The notes under the pieces were generated by a model. It worked only from the letters and a program-made list of their open reading frames with translations. It was not told the origin of the DNA and did not search any database. From contig NZ_CP094528.1 in the NCBI RefSeq assembly GCF_022811705.1, positions 496,001 to 560,000 of the forward strand: a DNA stretch of 64,000 nucleotides, written 5' to 3'. The stretch is from Agromyces larvae (lineage in GTDB: Bacteria; Actinomycetota; Actinomycetes; Actinomycetales; Microbacteriaceae). A program made the translations under genes and the position numbers. This document shows positions 54,136 through 62,574 of this stretch, one piece after another; the first letter of the stretch is position 1; every line of letters starts with the position of its first letter.

Positions 54136-54420
54136 ATGACCACCACCACGACCACCACCGTCACCCCCGACACCGCGAACGGCTTCAGCATCGCCGCGCT
54201 CGTGCTCGGCCTCGTGTCGATCTTCGCGGGCTTCACCTTCATCGTGCCGATCGTCGGCCTCGTGCTCGGTATCCTGGCGCTGCGGCGCGAACCGCAGTCG
54301 CGCACGATGGCGATCTGGGGCATCGTGCTGAACGGCGTGATGCTCGCCGGATCGGTGCTCGTCACGCTCGGCGCGCTCGCGTTCGGTCTGGCGATGCTGC
54401 CGTTCGCGTTCGTCTTCTGA
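54136..54420 (+). CDS. DUF4190-like small membrane protein
   Basis: A 94-residue protein with a Thr-rich N-terminus (seven consecutive Thr residues), then two membrane helices (GFSIAALVLGLVSIFAGFTF with FIVPIVGLVLGILALRR; and IWGIVLNGVMLAGSVLV). The pattern of two helices around a short REPQSRTMAI loop is that of DUF4190 proteins. Function unknown. Confidence 0.8.
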   Translation: MTTTTTTTVTPDTANGFSIAALVLGLVSIFAGFTFIVPIVGLVLGILALRREPQSRTMAIWGIVLNGVMLAGSVLVTLGALAFGLAMLPFAFVF

Positions 54421-54586
54421 GCCGCCGCGCTGGACACTCGGGAGGGTGCGGCCGCCGCGATTCGCCGCGGCGGCCATCGTCGGGCGCGAGCACGCGGGTA
54501 GGCTCGGAACGGTAGCCGGGCGAACCCCGGCGCCCAGGATCGCTCCGCACCACCCGTGCGGCGCTCGAGGCAATGGAGCCGCACCC
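54421..54586 (+). promoter_or_regulatory. Leader and promoter region of aspA
   Basis: A 166-bp gap. A -10-like TAGGCT lies at 54499-54504 and GGAGCC precedes the aspA ATG at a suitable distance. Nothing else recognised. Confidence 0.4.
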
Positions 54587-56107
54587 ATGTCGTCCACCGA
54601 CACCCGTCCCGTCCCGCTCGCACCGACGCCCGAGGAGGACGCCGTGTACCCGCCGTTTCCCGAGGGTCCGACCCGCACCGAGACCGATTCGCTCGGCAGC
54701 GTCGAGGTTCCGGCCGACGCGTACTGGGGCGTGCACACCATGCGTGCGCTCGAGAACTTCCCGATCTCCAAGCGCCCGATCTCGGTCTACCCCGACCTGG
54801 TGCGCGCGCTCGCGAGCGTGAAGCAGGCTGCGGCCCGCGCCAACCACGACCTCGGCGTGCTGCCCGACGAGCAGGCCGCATGGATCGAGGAGGCGTGCGC
54901 CCGCATCATCGCCGGCGAGCATCACGACGAGTTCGTGGTGGGCGTCATCCAGGGCGGTGCGGGCACCTCGACGAATATGAACGCGAACGAGGTGATCGCC
55001 AACCTCGCGCTCGAGATCGGCGGCTACCCCAAGGGCCGCTACGACATCGTGCACCCGATCGACCACGTGAACCGCAGCCAGTCGACGAACGACACGTACC
55101 CGACCGCGGTGAAGCTCGCGATGGCGTTCTCGATCACCACGATGATCGACGAGCTCGACCGCCTGCGCCTGGCGTTCGATCGCAAGGGCACCGAGTTCCA
55201 CAACGTGCTGAAGGTCGGGCGCACCCAGTTGCAGGACGCGGTGCCGATGACGCTCGGCCAGGAGTTCCACGGGTACGCCACGACCCTCGGCGAGGACATC
55301 TCGCGCCTGCGCGAGACGATCAAGCTGCTCGGCGAGGTGAACCTCGGCGCGACCGCGATCGGCACCGGCATCACGGCCGAGCCCGGCTACGCGGCATCCG
55401 TGGTGCGGCACCTGAGCGAGATCACCGGACTCGCCCTCGAGACCGCGCCCGACCTGATCGAGGCGACCAGCGACACGGGCGTGTTCATGACGTTCTCGAG
55501 CGCGCTGAAGCGCAGCGCGATCAAGCTCTCGAAGATCTGCAACGACCTGCGGCTGCTCTCCAGCGGGCCGCAGGCGGGCCTCGGCGAGATCAACCTGCCG
55601 CCCCGGCAGGCGGGCTCGAGCATCATGCCCGGCAAGGTGAATCCGGTCATCCCCGAGGCGGTCAGCCAGGTCGCGTACGCGGTGGCGGGCACGGATGTCA
55701 CGGTGATGATGGCGGCCGAGGGCGGCCAGTTGCAGCTCAACGCCTTCGAGCCGGTGATCGCGCACTCGCTGCTGCAGTCGATCACGTGGATGCGCCAGGC
55801 GTGCTGGACGCTGCGCGTCAACTGCGTCGACGGCATCACCGCGAACACCGACCGGCTCGCCGCGCAGGTGGCGTCGAGCGTCGGGGTGATCACGGCGCTC
55901 ATCCCGTTCATCGGCTACCAGGAGGCGGCGACGCTCGCCAAGCTGGCGCTGAAGACCGGGCGACCGGTCGCCGACCTCGTCGTCGAAGCCGGCCTCATGA
56001 CGCGCGAGGCCGTCGAGGCCGAGCTGTCGCCGTCGAAGCTATCGGGACTGCGGCCGACGACGCAGGCGATTCCGATCGTGAACCTGCGCAGCGAACCGCA
56101 CGAGTAG
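54587..56107 (+). CDS. aspA: Aspartate ammonia-lyase
   Basis: Splits L-aspartate into fumarate and ammonia. The 506-residue protein carries about 35 extra N-terminal residues compared with typical enzymes (about 470). The TSTNMNANEVIANLALE segment is the aspartase form (fumarase C has TQSNMNVNEV). The mobile catalytic loop GSSIMPGKVN (343-352, Ser345 region) is intact. With the asparaginase at 7 kb it would complete asparagine-to-fumarate conversion, although the two genes are far apart. Confidence 0.92.
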   Translation: MSSTDTRPVPLAPTPEEDAVYPPFPEGPTRTETDSLGSVEVPADAYWGVHTMRALENFPISKRPISVYPDLVRALASVKQAAARANHDLGVLPDEQAAWIEEACARIIAGEHHDEFVVGVIQGGAGTSTNMNANEVIANLALEIGGYPKGRYDIVHPIDHVNRSQSTNDTYPTAVKLAMAFSITTMIDELDRLRLAFDRKGTEFHNVLKVGRTQLQDAVPMTLGQEFHGYATTLGEDISRLRETIKLLGEVNLGATAIGTGITAEPGYAASVVRHLSEITGLALETAPDLIEATSDTGVFMTFSSALKRSAIKLSKICNDLRLLSSGPQAGLGEINLPPRQAGSSIMPGKVNPVIPEAVSQVAYAVAGTDVTVMMAAEGGQLQLNAFEPVIAHSLLQSITWMRQACWTLRVNCVDGITANTDRLAAQVASSVGVITALIPFIGYQEAATLAKLALKTGRPVADLVVEAGLMTREAVEAELSPSKLSGLRPTTQAIPIVNLRSEPHE

Positions 56108-56126
56108 CGGCGCGCGGGAGCGCCGC
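56107..56126. terminator. Hairpin at the aspA/marR convergence
   Basis: GCGGCGC pairs with GCGCCGC around GCGGGA, starting in the aspA stop codon. Short all-GC stem between converging genes. Confidence 0.5.
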
Positions 56127-56140
56127 CGCCGAGCACCGCG

Positions 56141-56584
56141 CTATGCGTCGTCCTCGTCGAACGAGGCGCGCAGCGCGGCGATCGCCGCGCCCAGCGCCCG
56201 GCGGTCGGTCGGGTCGAGGCGCGCCAGCCGGTTGCGGATGCTCCGCTCCACCGTCGGCGTGGCGTCGTCGAGCACCCGGCGTCCGGCCGCGGTCGGGAAG
56301 ATGTGCGATGAGCGACGGTCGTCGGGATTCGCGCGTCGCTCGACGAGCCCTGCTCCCGCGAGTCGGTCCACGGACTTGCTCACCGCTCCGACGGTGATGC
56401 CGATCTCGCGGACGATGTCCTGCACCCGGCATCCGTCGATCCCGGCGATGACTCTGAGGACGTCGTAGGAGCCGAGGTGCACCCCGTGCGCGGCGTGCAG
56501 CTCGGCGTCGAGCCGTTCGAACCAGCGGGTCTCGGCGCGGACGAGCGCGAAGAAGAGGTCGGCGTCGGTCGCGGGGTCGGCCAT
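56141..56584 (-). CDS. MarR-family transcriptional regulator
   Basis: A 147-residue winged-helix repressor with dimer-forming helices at both ends. The DNA-recognition helix lies in VQDIVREIGITVGAVSKSVDRL, followed by the wing (RRANPDDRRSSHIF with the usual Asp-Arg-Arg). It diverges from an alpha/beta hydrolase gene across a 104-bp gap that holds two near-identical 14-bp palindromes, one over each promoter element, so it very likely controls itself and the hydrolase gene. Confidence 0.93.
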   Translation of the reverse strand: MADPATDADLFFALVRAETRWFERLDAELHAAHGVHLGSYDVLRVIAGIDGCRVQDIVREIGITVGAVSKSVDRLAGAGLVERRANPDDRRSSHIFPTAAGRRVLDDATPTVERSIRNRLARLDPTDRRALGAAIAALRASFDEDDA

Positions 56585-56603
56585 GATGCATTCTCCGGAA
56601 TTA

Positions 56604-56650
56604 GATTGACAGGAATCTTTCTACGATGGCAATATCGATTCCCGGGAATC
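56604..56650. promoter_or_regulatory. Divergent marR/hydrolase promoter with twin palindromic operators
   Basis: Site 1 GATTGACAGGAATC (56604-56617) and site 2 GATTCCCGGGAATC (56637-56650, perfect palindrome) match at 11 of 14 bases and are 33 bp apart, three helix turns. Site 1 contains the -35 TTGACA (56606-56611). CAATAT (56630-56635) is the -10 and site 2 covers the expected start point of the hydrolase gene. The region is clearly less GC-rich than its flanks. Confidence 0.75.
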
Positions 56651-56688
56651 AATCTACGCCATGAACGGCACGACGACAGGAGCCTCCG

Positions 56689-57603
56689 ATGTCCCGCACC
56701 ACGTACGACCGCGTGTCCGATGCATACCGCGCCGGCCGATCCGCACCCGACGCGACCGTCGCCGAGCAGCGCGAGGCATTCGCGCGGCTCGTCGGCCCCG
56801 CCCCGTCGGATGTCACCGCGACGGCGGGCGGGCTCGGCGGGCGCCCCGCGATCCGCCTCAGCCCGACGGAGGGCGCCGACGCCGGGGCGCTCCTCTACCT
56901 GCACGGCGGCGGCTACGTCGTCGGCTCGGCTCGAACCGGCGCTCCGATCGCCGCCGCACTCGCCCGGCGCACCGGGACGACGGCGTGGTCGCTCGACTAC
57001 GGGCTCGCGCCCGAGCACCGGTTCCCGCAGCCGGTGGACGACGCGCTGGCCGCGTACCGGGAGCTCCTCGACGCCGTCGGGCCCGAACGGCTCCTCATCG
57101 CGGGCGACTCGGCGGGCGGCGGGCTCGCCATCGCGACACTGGTCGCCGGGCGAGCGCACGGCCTGCCGATGCCCGCGGCCGTCGCGGTGTTCTCGCCGTG
57201 GGCCGACCTGACGCTCTCGGGCGCGTCGATCGTCGAGCGCGAGGGCGACGACCCGTTGTTCACGTTCGACGACCTCCGTCGCTACGCCGACCACGTCCTG
57301 CCCGAGACGGATCCGGCGGGCGCGGCCGCTTCGCCCCTGGCGAGTCCGGTCTTCGCCGATCTCCGAGGCCTGCCGCCCCTGCTCGTGCAGGTGGGCAGCC
57401 GGGAACTGCTGCTCGACGACGCCCTGCGCCTGGCGGCGAACGCCGCGCGCGCGGACGTCGACGTCGTGCTCGAGGTCGCCGCGCGCGCCCCGCACAACAT
57501 CCAGCTGCTCGTCGGCTCCCTCGAGGAGGCCGACCGCGCCCTCGAGCGAGCCGGCGACTTCCTCGCGGCGCGGCTGCCGGCGACGGCCGATGCGCTGCGA
57601 TGA
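56689..57603 (+). CDS. Alpha/beta hydrolase, hormone-sensitive-lipase family
   Basis: Esterase-type hydrolase of 304 residues. The oxyanion-hole motif HGGGY starts at residue 72, the nucleophile is Ser141 in GDSAGG, Asp lies in GSRELLLDD, and the His is in the APHNIQ segment. LDYGLAPEHRFP is the family hallmark. It is controlled by the divergent MarR gene, a pairing often seen for detoxifying or xenobiotic-responsive esterases. Substrate unknown. Confidence 0.92.
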   Translation: MSRTTYDRVSDAYRAGRSAPDATVAEQREAFARLVGPAPSDVTATAGGLGGRPAIRLSPTEGADAGALLYLHGGGYVVGSARTGAPIAAALARRTGTTAWSLDYGLAPEHRFPQPVDDALAAYRELLDAVGPERLLIAGDSAGGGLAIATLVAGRAHGLPMPAAVAVFSPWADLTLSGASIVEREGDDPLFTFDDLRRYADHVLPETDPAGAAASPLASPVFADLRGLPPLLVQVGSRELLLDDALRLAANAARADVDVVLEVAARAPHNIQLLVGSLEEADRALERAGDFLAARLPATADALR

Positions 57604-57631
57604 CGATCCGCGCGCTGCGATGACGATCGGT
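57592..57631 (+). repeat. Two tandem 20-bp units across the hydrolase stop codon
   Basis: GCGCTGCGATGACGATCCGC (57592-57611) is followed directly by a copy with two substitutions (57612-57631). The first unit contains the TGA stop of the hydrolase gene, so the stop region was duplicated. Confidence 0.8.
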
Positions 57632-57635
57632 GCGT

Positions 57636-58514
57636 TCAGATCACCCGGCAGTGGGTGGTCAGCGAGCCGATGCCCTCGATCGTGACGGTGACGGTCGCGC
57701 CGTCGTGCAGGAAGACCTGCGGGGTGCGCGAGTAGCCGGCGCCGCCCGGGCTGCCGGTGGAGATGAGGGTGCCCGGCGGAATCGTGGCCGAGCGCGACAG
57801 GTACGAGACGATCTCGGCGACGCCGCGCACCATCTCGGTCGTGGAGGCGTCCTGCAGGACGCGACCGTCGACGTTGGTGGTGAGCCAGAGGTCCTGCGGG
57901 TCGGCGATCTCGTCGGCGGTGACGACGACCGGACCGGTGGGGGTGAAACCGTCGAACGACTTGCAGCGCGACCACTGCGCCTCCGAGAACTGGATGTCGC
58001 GGGCCGTGATGTCGTTGACGACGGTGTACCCCCACACGGAGTCGAGCGCGTCGCGCACGTGGACGCCGCGCGCCGGCCGGCCGATGATGACGCCGAGCTC
58101 GGCCTCGTAGTCGACCTGGGTCGACAGGTCCTCGGGCCAGGTGGTGGTCTGGCCGTGGCCCGTCAGCGAGTTCGGCCAGAGCGAGAAGATCGTCATCGCG
58201 GTCTCGCTGCGCAGCTTCAACTCGCTGGCGTGCGCCGCGTAGTTCGCGCCGATCGCGAGCACCTGCGGCGGGCGCAGCACCGCCGAGGAGTAGCGCAGAT
58301 CGGCCAGCGGCACGAGACGGCCGCCGTCGGCGATCGCCGGATCGGCGATCGCGCGCACGTGCTCGAGGCCGGGGTCGCCGCGCTCGATGAGCTCCTGCAG
58401 GTCGCGGGGCGCCTCGTCGCCCATCACCTCGTCGAGGAACAGCGCACCGTCGCCCGAGACGACGGCGAGGCGGGGGATGGATCGGCCTTCGACTCTGAGG
58501 TGCGCGAATCTCAC
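57636..58514 (-). CDS. Fumarylacetoacetate-hydrolase-family protein (copy 1 of the sugar-acid locus)
   Basis: A 292-residue FAH-type enzyme; the family cleaves or dehydrates beta-diketo and 2-keto-3-deoxy acids with a divalent metal. It shows IGANYAAHASE, the metal-ligand region DYEAELGVIIG, ARDIQFSEAQWSRCKSFDGFTPTGP and TGSPGGAGYSRTPQVFL. It is 28 bp downstream of the SDR gene on the same strand. In the L-fucose route such an enzyme splits 2,4-diketo-3-deoxyfuconate to pyruvate and lactate. GTG start at 58514. Confidence 0.88.
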   Translation of the reverse strand: MRFAHLRVEGRSIPRLAVVSGDGALFLDEVMGDEAPRDLQELIERGDPGLEHVRAIADPAIADGGRLVPLADLRYSSAVLRPPQVLAIGANYAAHASELKLRSETAMTIFSLWPNSLTGHGQTTTWPEDLSTQVDYEAELGVIIGRPARGVHVRDALDSVWGYTVVNDITARDIQFSEAQWSRCKSFDGFTPTGPVVVTADEIADPQDLWLTTNVDGRVLQDASTTEMVRGVAEIVSYLSRSATIPPGTLISTGSPGGAGYSRTPQVFLHDGATVTVTIEGIGSLTTHCRVI

Positions 58515-58542
58515 CGTTCCAGCGTAGTCAGCCGCGACGGGC

Positions 58543-59307
58543 TCACGAGCCGGCCGGGCGCAGCCGCAACTCCTGCATGCCGCCGTCGACGGCGATCGAG
58601 GTGCCGGTGGTCGAACCCGAGGCCGGCGACGCGAGGTAGGCGACGGCTGCGGCGACCTCGTCGGGCGACACCAGCCGGCCGTGCGGCTGCCGAGCCTCGA
58701 GCGCGGCGCGCTCGGCCGCGGGATCGTCGGCCGCGTCGAGCAGCCGCCCCACCCACGGGGTGTCGGCGGTGCCCGGGTTGACGGCGTTCACGCGGATGCC
58801 CTCGCGCAGGTGGTCGGCGGCCATCGCCCGGGTGAGCGCCAGCACCGCGCCCTTCGTCGCACTGTAGAGCGCGCGCTGCGGCAGCCCGGCGGTGGCGGCG
58901 ATCGAGGAGGTGTTCACGATCGCCGCGGCGGGGGAGACGCGCAGGTGGGGCAGGGCGGCCCGGCTGACCCGGGCGAGCCCGACGACGTTGACATCCCAGA
59001 CCCGGTGCCACTCGTCGTCCCCGTTCGCGGCGATGTCGCCCTGGGCGCCGATGCCGGCGTTGTTCACGACGATGTCGATGCGGCCGAGCGCGTCGATCAC
59101 CCGGGCGACGCCGGCGCGCACGCTCTCGTCGTCGGACACGTCGACGGCGACCGCGAGGTCGGCGTCGGCGCTCTCGGGTGCCAGGTCGAACACCGCGACG
59201 GTCGCGCCGCCGGCTCGCAGCCGCTGCGCGATGGCCGCGCCGATGCCCGACGCGCCGCCGGTGACGATCGCCACCAGTCCGTTGAACTCGCCCTCCACGG
59301 TGCTCAC
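58543..59307 (-). CDS. SDR-family dehydrogenase, probable 2-keto-3-deoxy-L-fuconate dehydrogenase
   Basis: A 254-residue classical short-chain dehydrogenase. The cofactor loop is TGGASGIGAAIA (residues 16-27), NNAG lies at 82-85, and the catalytic Ser134/135, Tyr148 and Lys152 (YSATKGA) are in place. GTG 59307 overlaps the stop of the upstream FAH gene (GTGA). Lying between two FAH genes in a fuconate locus, it fits oxidation of 2-keto-3-deoxy-L-fuconate to the diketo acid; this substrate is inferred from context. Confidence 0.87.
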   Translation of the reverse strand: MSTVEGEFNGLVAIVTGGASGIGAAIAQRLRAGGATVAVFDLAPESADADLAVAVDVSDDESVRAGVARVIDALGRIDIVVNNAGIGAQGDIAANGDDEWHRVWDVNVVGLARVSRAALPHLRVSPAAAIVNTSSIAATAGLPQRALYSATKGAVLALTRAMAADHLREGIRVNAVNPGTADTPWVGRLLDAADDPAAERAALEARQPHGRLVSPDEVAAAVAYLASPASGSTTGTSIAVDGGMQELRLRPAGS

Positions 59308-60170
59308 TCCGTTCCGGCGGCGCCCGCCGCCACGTAGGTCTGCCGCTGCCGGCCGAGGCCGTCGATCTCGAGCTCGACGACGTCGCCCGCCCGCAGGTAC
59401 GGGAACCGGCCCGACAGCGCGACGCCCTGCGGGGTGCCGGTGAGCACGAGGTCGCCGGGCTCCAGTGCGAGCACCTGGCTGAGCTCGTGCACGATCACGT
59501 CGATCGGGAAGATCAGGTCGGCGGTGCGCGAGTCCTGCCGCGGCTCGCCGTTCACGAAGCTGCGCAGGCCCGTGTCGTCGGCGTCGAGTTCGTCGGGCGT
59601 CGCGAGCCACGGCCCGGTCGGGCAGAACCCGGGTGCGCTCTTGCCCTTCGACCACTGGCCACCGGATGCCTCGAGCTGCCAGGTGCGCTCGGAGAGGTCG
59701 TTCGCCAGCACGAACCCCGCGATGTGCGCGCGGGCCTCGGCGGGGGAGTCGAGGTACGAGGCGCGGCGGCCGATGACGATGCCGAGTTCGACCTCCCAGT
59801 CGGTCTTCGTGCTGCCGCGCGGGATCTCGACGTCGTCGTACGGCCCGACGACGGTGTTCGGCGACTTCATGAACATGACGAGCGTCTTCGGCGGCTCGGA
59901 GCCCGACTCGGCGGCGTGCGCCGCGTAGTTCATGCCGATGCAGTAGACCGCGCTCGGCCGGGCGACGGGTGCGCCGACGCGCAGGGCCTCGGCGCCCGCG
60001 AGCTCGGGCAGTTCGCCGGCCGCGAACGCGGCGGCGGCGCGGGCGATGCCGTCGCCCGCGAGGAACGCGCCGTCGATGTCGGCGGTCGCCTCGCGCAGGT
60101 CGAGCGTGCGGTCGCCGTCGAGCAACACGGGGATCTCGGCGCCGATCGGTCCGAGTCGTGCGAATCGCAT
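59304..60170 (-). CDS. Fumarylacetoacetate-hydrolase-family protein (copy 2)
   Basis: A 288-residue FAH-type enzyme related to the other copy 0.8 kb away but clearly divergent (CIGMNYAAHAAESG, DWEVELGIVIG, WSKGKSAPGFCPTGPWLAT, TGTPQGVAL). ATG 60170 is preferred because AAAGGA precedes it by 7-9 nt. It is the first gene of the leftward arm of the divergent fucose locus. It is the better candidate for 2,4-diketo-3-deoxy-L-fuconate hydrolase, since it is immediately upstream of and coupled to the SDR gene. Confidence 0.89.
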   Translation of the reverse strand: MRFARLGPIGAEIPVLLDGDRTLDLREATADIDGAFLAGDGIARAAAAFAAGELPELAGAEALRVGAPVARPSAVYCIGMNYAAHAAESGSEPPKTLVMFMKSPNTVVGPYDDVEIPRGSTKTDWEVELGIVIGRRASYLDSPAEARAHIAGFVLANDLSERTWQLEASGGQWSKGKSAPGFCPTGPWLATPDELDADDTGLRSFVNGEPRQDSRTADLIFPIDVIVHELSQVLALEPGDLVLTGTPQGVALSGRFPYLRAGDVVELEIDGLGRQRQTYVAAGAAGTE

Positions 60171-60212
60171 GCGGGGTCCTTTCACCGTTGAAGGTCGGAA
60201 GTCTGACGCGCG

Positions 60213-60252
60213 GCATATCCCGCGACATCCGTGATTCTTGCATATCGCGGGA
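60213..60252. promoter_or_regulatory. Repeated candidate operator in the divergent fucose promoter
   Basis: GCATATCCCGCGA (60213-60225) and GCATATCGCGGGA (60240-60252) are 13-mers, alike at 11 positions and 27 bp apart. Their inner TCCCGCGA and TCGCGGGA are exact inverted complements. They lie just upstream of the -35 of the dehydratase operon and in front of the leftward FAH gene. Confidence 0.6.
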
Positions 60253-60255
60253 CAG

Positions 60256-60285
60256 TTGACAGGCGAGACATCCGATGTTTATGCT
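60256..60285 (+). promoter_or_regulatory. Promoter of the fuconate dehydratase operon
   Basis: Consensus TTGACA (60256-60261), 18-nt spacer, TATGCT (60280-60285). Between them lies ACATCCGATGT (60268-60278), an 11-bp palindrome with 5-bp arms. AAAGGA (60298-60303) then precedes ATG 60308. One of the strongest-looking promoters in the window. Confidence 0.75.
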
Positions 60286-60307
60286 CGCCCTGCCACGAAA
60301 GGACGCC

Positions 60308-61609
60308 ATGAGCACGATCGTCAGCGTTGACACCCGGGACATCCGCTTCCCGACCTCCCGGTCACTCGACGGGTCGGATGCGATGAATCCCGACCCCGAC
60401 TACTCCGCCGCCTCCATCGCCATCGGCACCGACGCGGGCGACGGGCTCGAGGGCGATGCGTTCGTATTCACGATCGGCCGCGGCAACGACGTCCAGGTCG
60501 CCGCGCTCGACGCGCTCCGCGACCACCTGCTGGGCCGCGACGTCGAAGACCTGCTCGCCGACATGGGGGCGGCCTCGCGACTGCTCACCCACGACTCGCA
60601 GCTGCGCTGGCTCGGCCCCGAGAAGGGCGTCATGCACATGGCGATCGGCGCGGCCGTGAACGCGCTGTGGGATCTGCGGGCCAAGCGCGCCGGCGAACCG
60701 CTCTGGGCGCACCTCTCGCAGCTCGCGCCCGAAGAACTCGTCTCGGTCGTCGACTTCCGGTACCTGAGCGATGCGCTCACGCCCGACGAGGCGCTCGCCA
60801 TCCTGCGCGCCGCCGAACCCGGGCGCGCCGACCGCAGGGCCGAACTGCTCGAGCGCGGCTACCCCGCCTACACCACCACGCCCGGCTGGCTCGGCTACTC
60901 CGACGAGAAGCTCGAACGGCTCTGCCGCGAGGCGGTCGCCGACGGGTTCCCCCAGATCAAGCTCAAGGTCGGCGCGAACCTCGACGACGACCGCCGCCGG
61001 CTCGCCATCGCTCGGCGCGCGGTCGGCCCCGACTACCCGATCGCGATCGACGCGAACCAGCGGTGGGACGTGGCCGATGCGATCGCGTGGGTGAACGCGC
61101 TCGCCGAGTTCGGCCCCGCCTGGATCGAGGAGCCGACCAGCCCCGACGACGTGCTCGGCCACGCGGCCATCGCCCGCGGCGTCGCCCCGGTGCGCGTCGC
61201 CACCGGTGAGCACGTGCAGAACCGCGTCGTCTTCAAGCAGCTGCTGCAGGCCGGCGGCATGCAGGTCATGCAGATCGACGCGACCCGCGTCGGCGGCGTC
61301 AACGAGAACATCGCCAACCTCCTGCTGGCCGCGAAGTTCGGCGTGCCGGTGTGCCCGCACGCCGGGGGCGTGGGCCTCTGCGAGGCGGTGCAGCACCTGT
61401 CGATGTTCGACTTCGTCGCGGTGTCGGGCAGCATGGAGGGTCGCATGATCGAGTACGTCGACCACCTGCACGAGCACTTCGTCACCCCCACCGTGGTCGA
61501 GCACGGGCGCTACCTCGCGCCCGTCGCGCCCGGGGCCGGCACCGAGATGCACGCGTCGTCGATCGACACGTTCACCTGGCGCGGCGAGCACGTGGGGGCG
61601 GGCGCATGA
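60308..61609 (+). CDS. L-fuconate dehydratase (enolase superfamily)
   Basis: Removes water from L-fuconate to give 2-keto-3-deoxy-L-fuconate. It has 433 residues. The active-site set of the fuconate dehydratase group is visible: Lys218 and Lys220 (QIKLKVG), metal ligands Asp248 (DANQRW), Glu274 ([10 protein letters not shown]) and Glu301 (TGEHVQNR), and His351 ([11 protein letters not shown]). Length and [18 protein letters not shown] also fit this group. An upstream in-frame ATG (60275) is rejected because it lies inside the promoter. Its stop overlaps the next ATG. Confidence 0.94.
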   Translation: MSTIVSVDTRDIRFPTSRSLDGSDAMNPDPDYSAASIAIGTDAGDGLEGDAFVFTIGRGNDVQVAALDALRDHLLGRDVEDLLADMGAASRLLTHDSQLRWLGPEKGVMHMAIGAAVNALWDLRAKRAGEPLWAHLSQLAPEELVSVVDFRYLSDALTPDEALAILRAAEPGRADRRAELLERGYPAYTTTPGWLGYSDEKLERLCREAVADGFPQIKLKVGANLDDDRRRLAIARRAVGPDYPIAIDANQRWDVADAIAWVNALAEFGPAWIEEPTSPDDVLGHAAIARGVAPVRVATGEHVQNRVVFKQLLQAGGMQVMQIDATRVGGVNENIANLLLAAKFGVPVCPHAGGVGLCEAVQHLSMFDFVAVSGSMEGRMIEYVDHLHEHFVTPTVVEHGRYLAPVAPGAGTEMHASSIDTFTWRGEHVGAGA

Positions 61610-62574
61610 GCTCCGACGTGACGAGCTCGTCGCGGCTCGGGCCGCTCGGCTTCGGCGCGGCCCCCATCGGCAACCTCTACCGCGAGGTCTCCGACGAGGC
61701 CGCTCGCGACGCACTCGACGCGGCGTGGGCGGGGGGCATCCGCTATTACGACACCGCCCCGCACTACGGGCTCGGGCTGAGCGAGCGTCGACTCGGCGAG
61801 TTCCTGCGCGACAAGCCGCGCGACGAGGTCCTCGTCTCGACGAAGGTCGGGCGGGTGCTCGAGCCGAACCCCGACTTCGCGGGCGGCTCCGACCTCGCCG
61901 ACGGCTACGCGGTGCCGAACGCCCTCGTGCGCCGGTTCGACCCGACCGAGCGCGGCATCCGGCGCAGCCTCGAGGACTCGCTGACCCGCCTCGGGCTCGA
62001 CCGCGTCGACATCGCCTACCTGCACGACCCCGACGCGTACGACACCGACCGCGGCATCGCCGAAGGTCTGCCCGCCCTCGTGCGGCTGCGCGACGAGGGG
62101 CTGGTCGCTGCGATCGGCATCGGCGTCAACGATGCGGATGTCGCGGCCCGCGCCGTGCGTGCGGCCGACCTCGACCTCGTCATGATCGCGGGCCGGTACA
62201 CGTTGCTCGAACAGCCGGCGCTCGCCGACCTGCTGCCGCTCTGCCTCGAGCGCGGCGTCGGCGTGGTGGCGGCGGCCCCCTACAACTCGGGCCTGCTCGC
62301 GACCGACGACCCCGGCGCCGGGGCGCACTACAACTACGGCGCCGTGCCGGCCGACGTGCTGACGCGCGCTCGCGCGCTCGCCGCCGCGTGTCGCGAGCAC
62401 GGGGTGCCGTTGCCGGTCGCGGCGATCCAGTACCCGCTGCGGCACCCGGCTGTGCGCGCCGTCGCCGTCGGCACCGCGCGAGCCGAGGCGGTGCACGAGA
62501 ACCTCGCCCGCCTCGCGGTGCCCGTGCCCGCGTCGTTCTGGGACGCCCTGCAGGAAGCGGGGCTGATTCCATGA
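61606..62574 (+). CDS. Aldo/keto reductase, probable L-fucose dehydrogenase
   Basis: A 322-residue aldo/keto reductase with the catalytic Asp49, Tyr54 ([13 protein letters not shown]), Lys80 (LVSTKVGR) and His in AYLHDPD. It resembles D-threo-aldose 1-dehydrogenases, which oxidise L-fucose and related aldoses to the lactone. ATG 61606 overlaps the dehydratase stop (ATGA), and its own stop overlaps the lactonase ATG, so the three are tightly coupled. The L-fucose specificity is inferred from the operon. Confidence 0.92.
   Translation: MSSDVTSSSRLGPLGFGAAPIGNLYREVSDEAARDALDAAWAGGIRYYDTAPHYGLGLSERRLGEFLRDKPRDEVLVSTKVGRVLEPNPDFAGGSDLADGYAVPNALVRRFDPTERGIRRSLEDSLTRLGLDRVDIAYLHDPDAYDTDRGIAEGLPALVRLRDEGLVAAIGIGVNDADVAARAVRAADLDLVMIAGRYTLLEQPALADLLPLCLERGVGVVAAAPYNSGLLATDDPGAGAHYNYGAVPADVLTRARALAAACREHGVPLPVAAIQYPLRHPAVRAVAVGTARAEAVHENLARLAVPVPASFWDALQEAGLIP

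Noticed and set aside
60275..60307. ATG at 60275 as start of the fuconate dehydratase
   Set aside because: It falls inside the promoter, a few bases before the -10 box; ATG 60308 has a good ribosome site and matches the family start.
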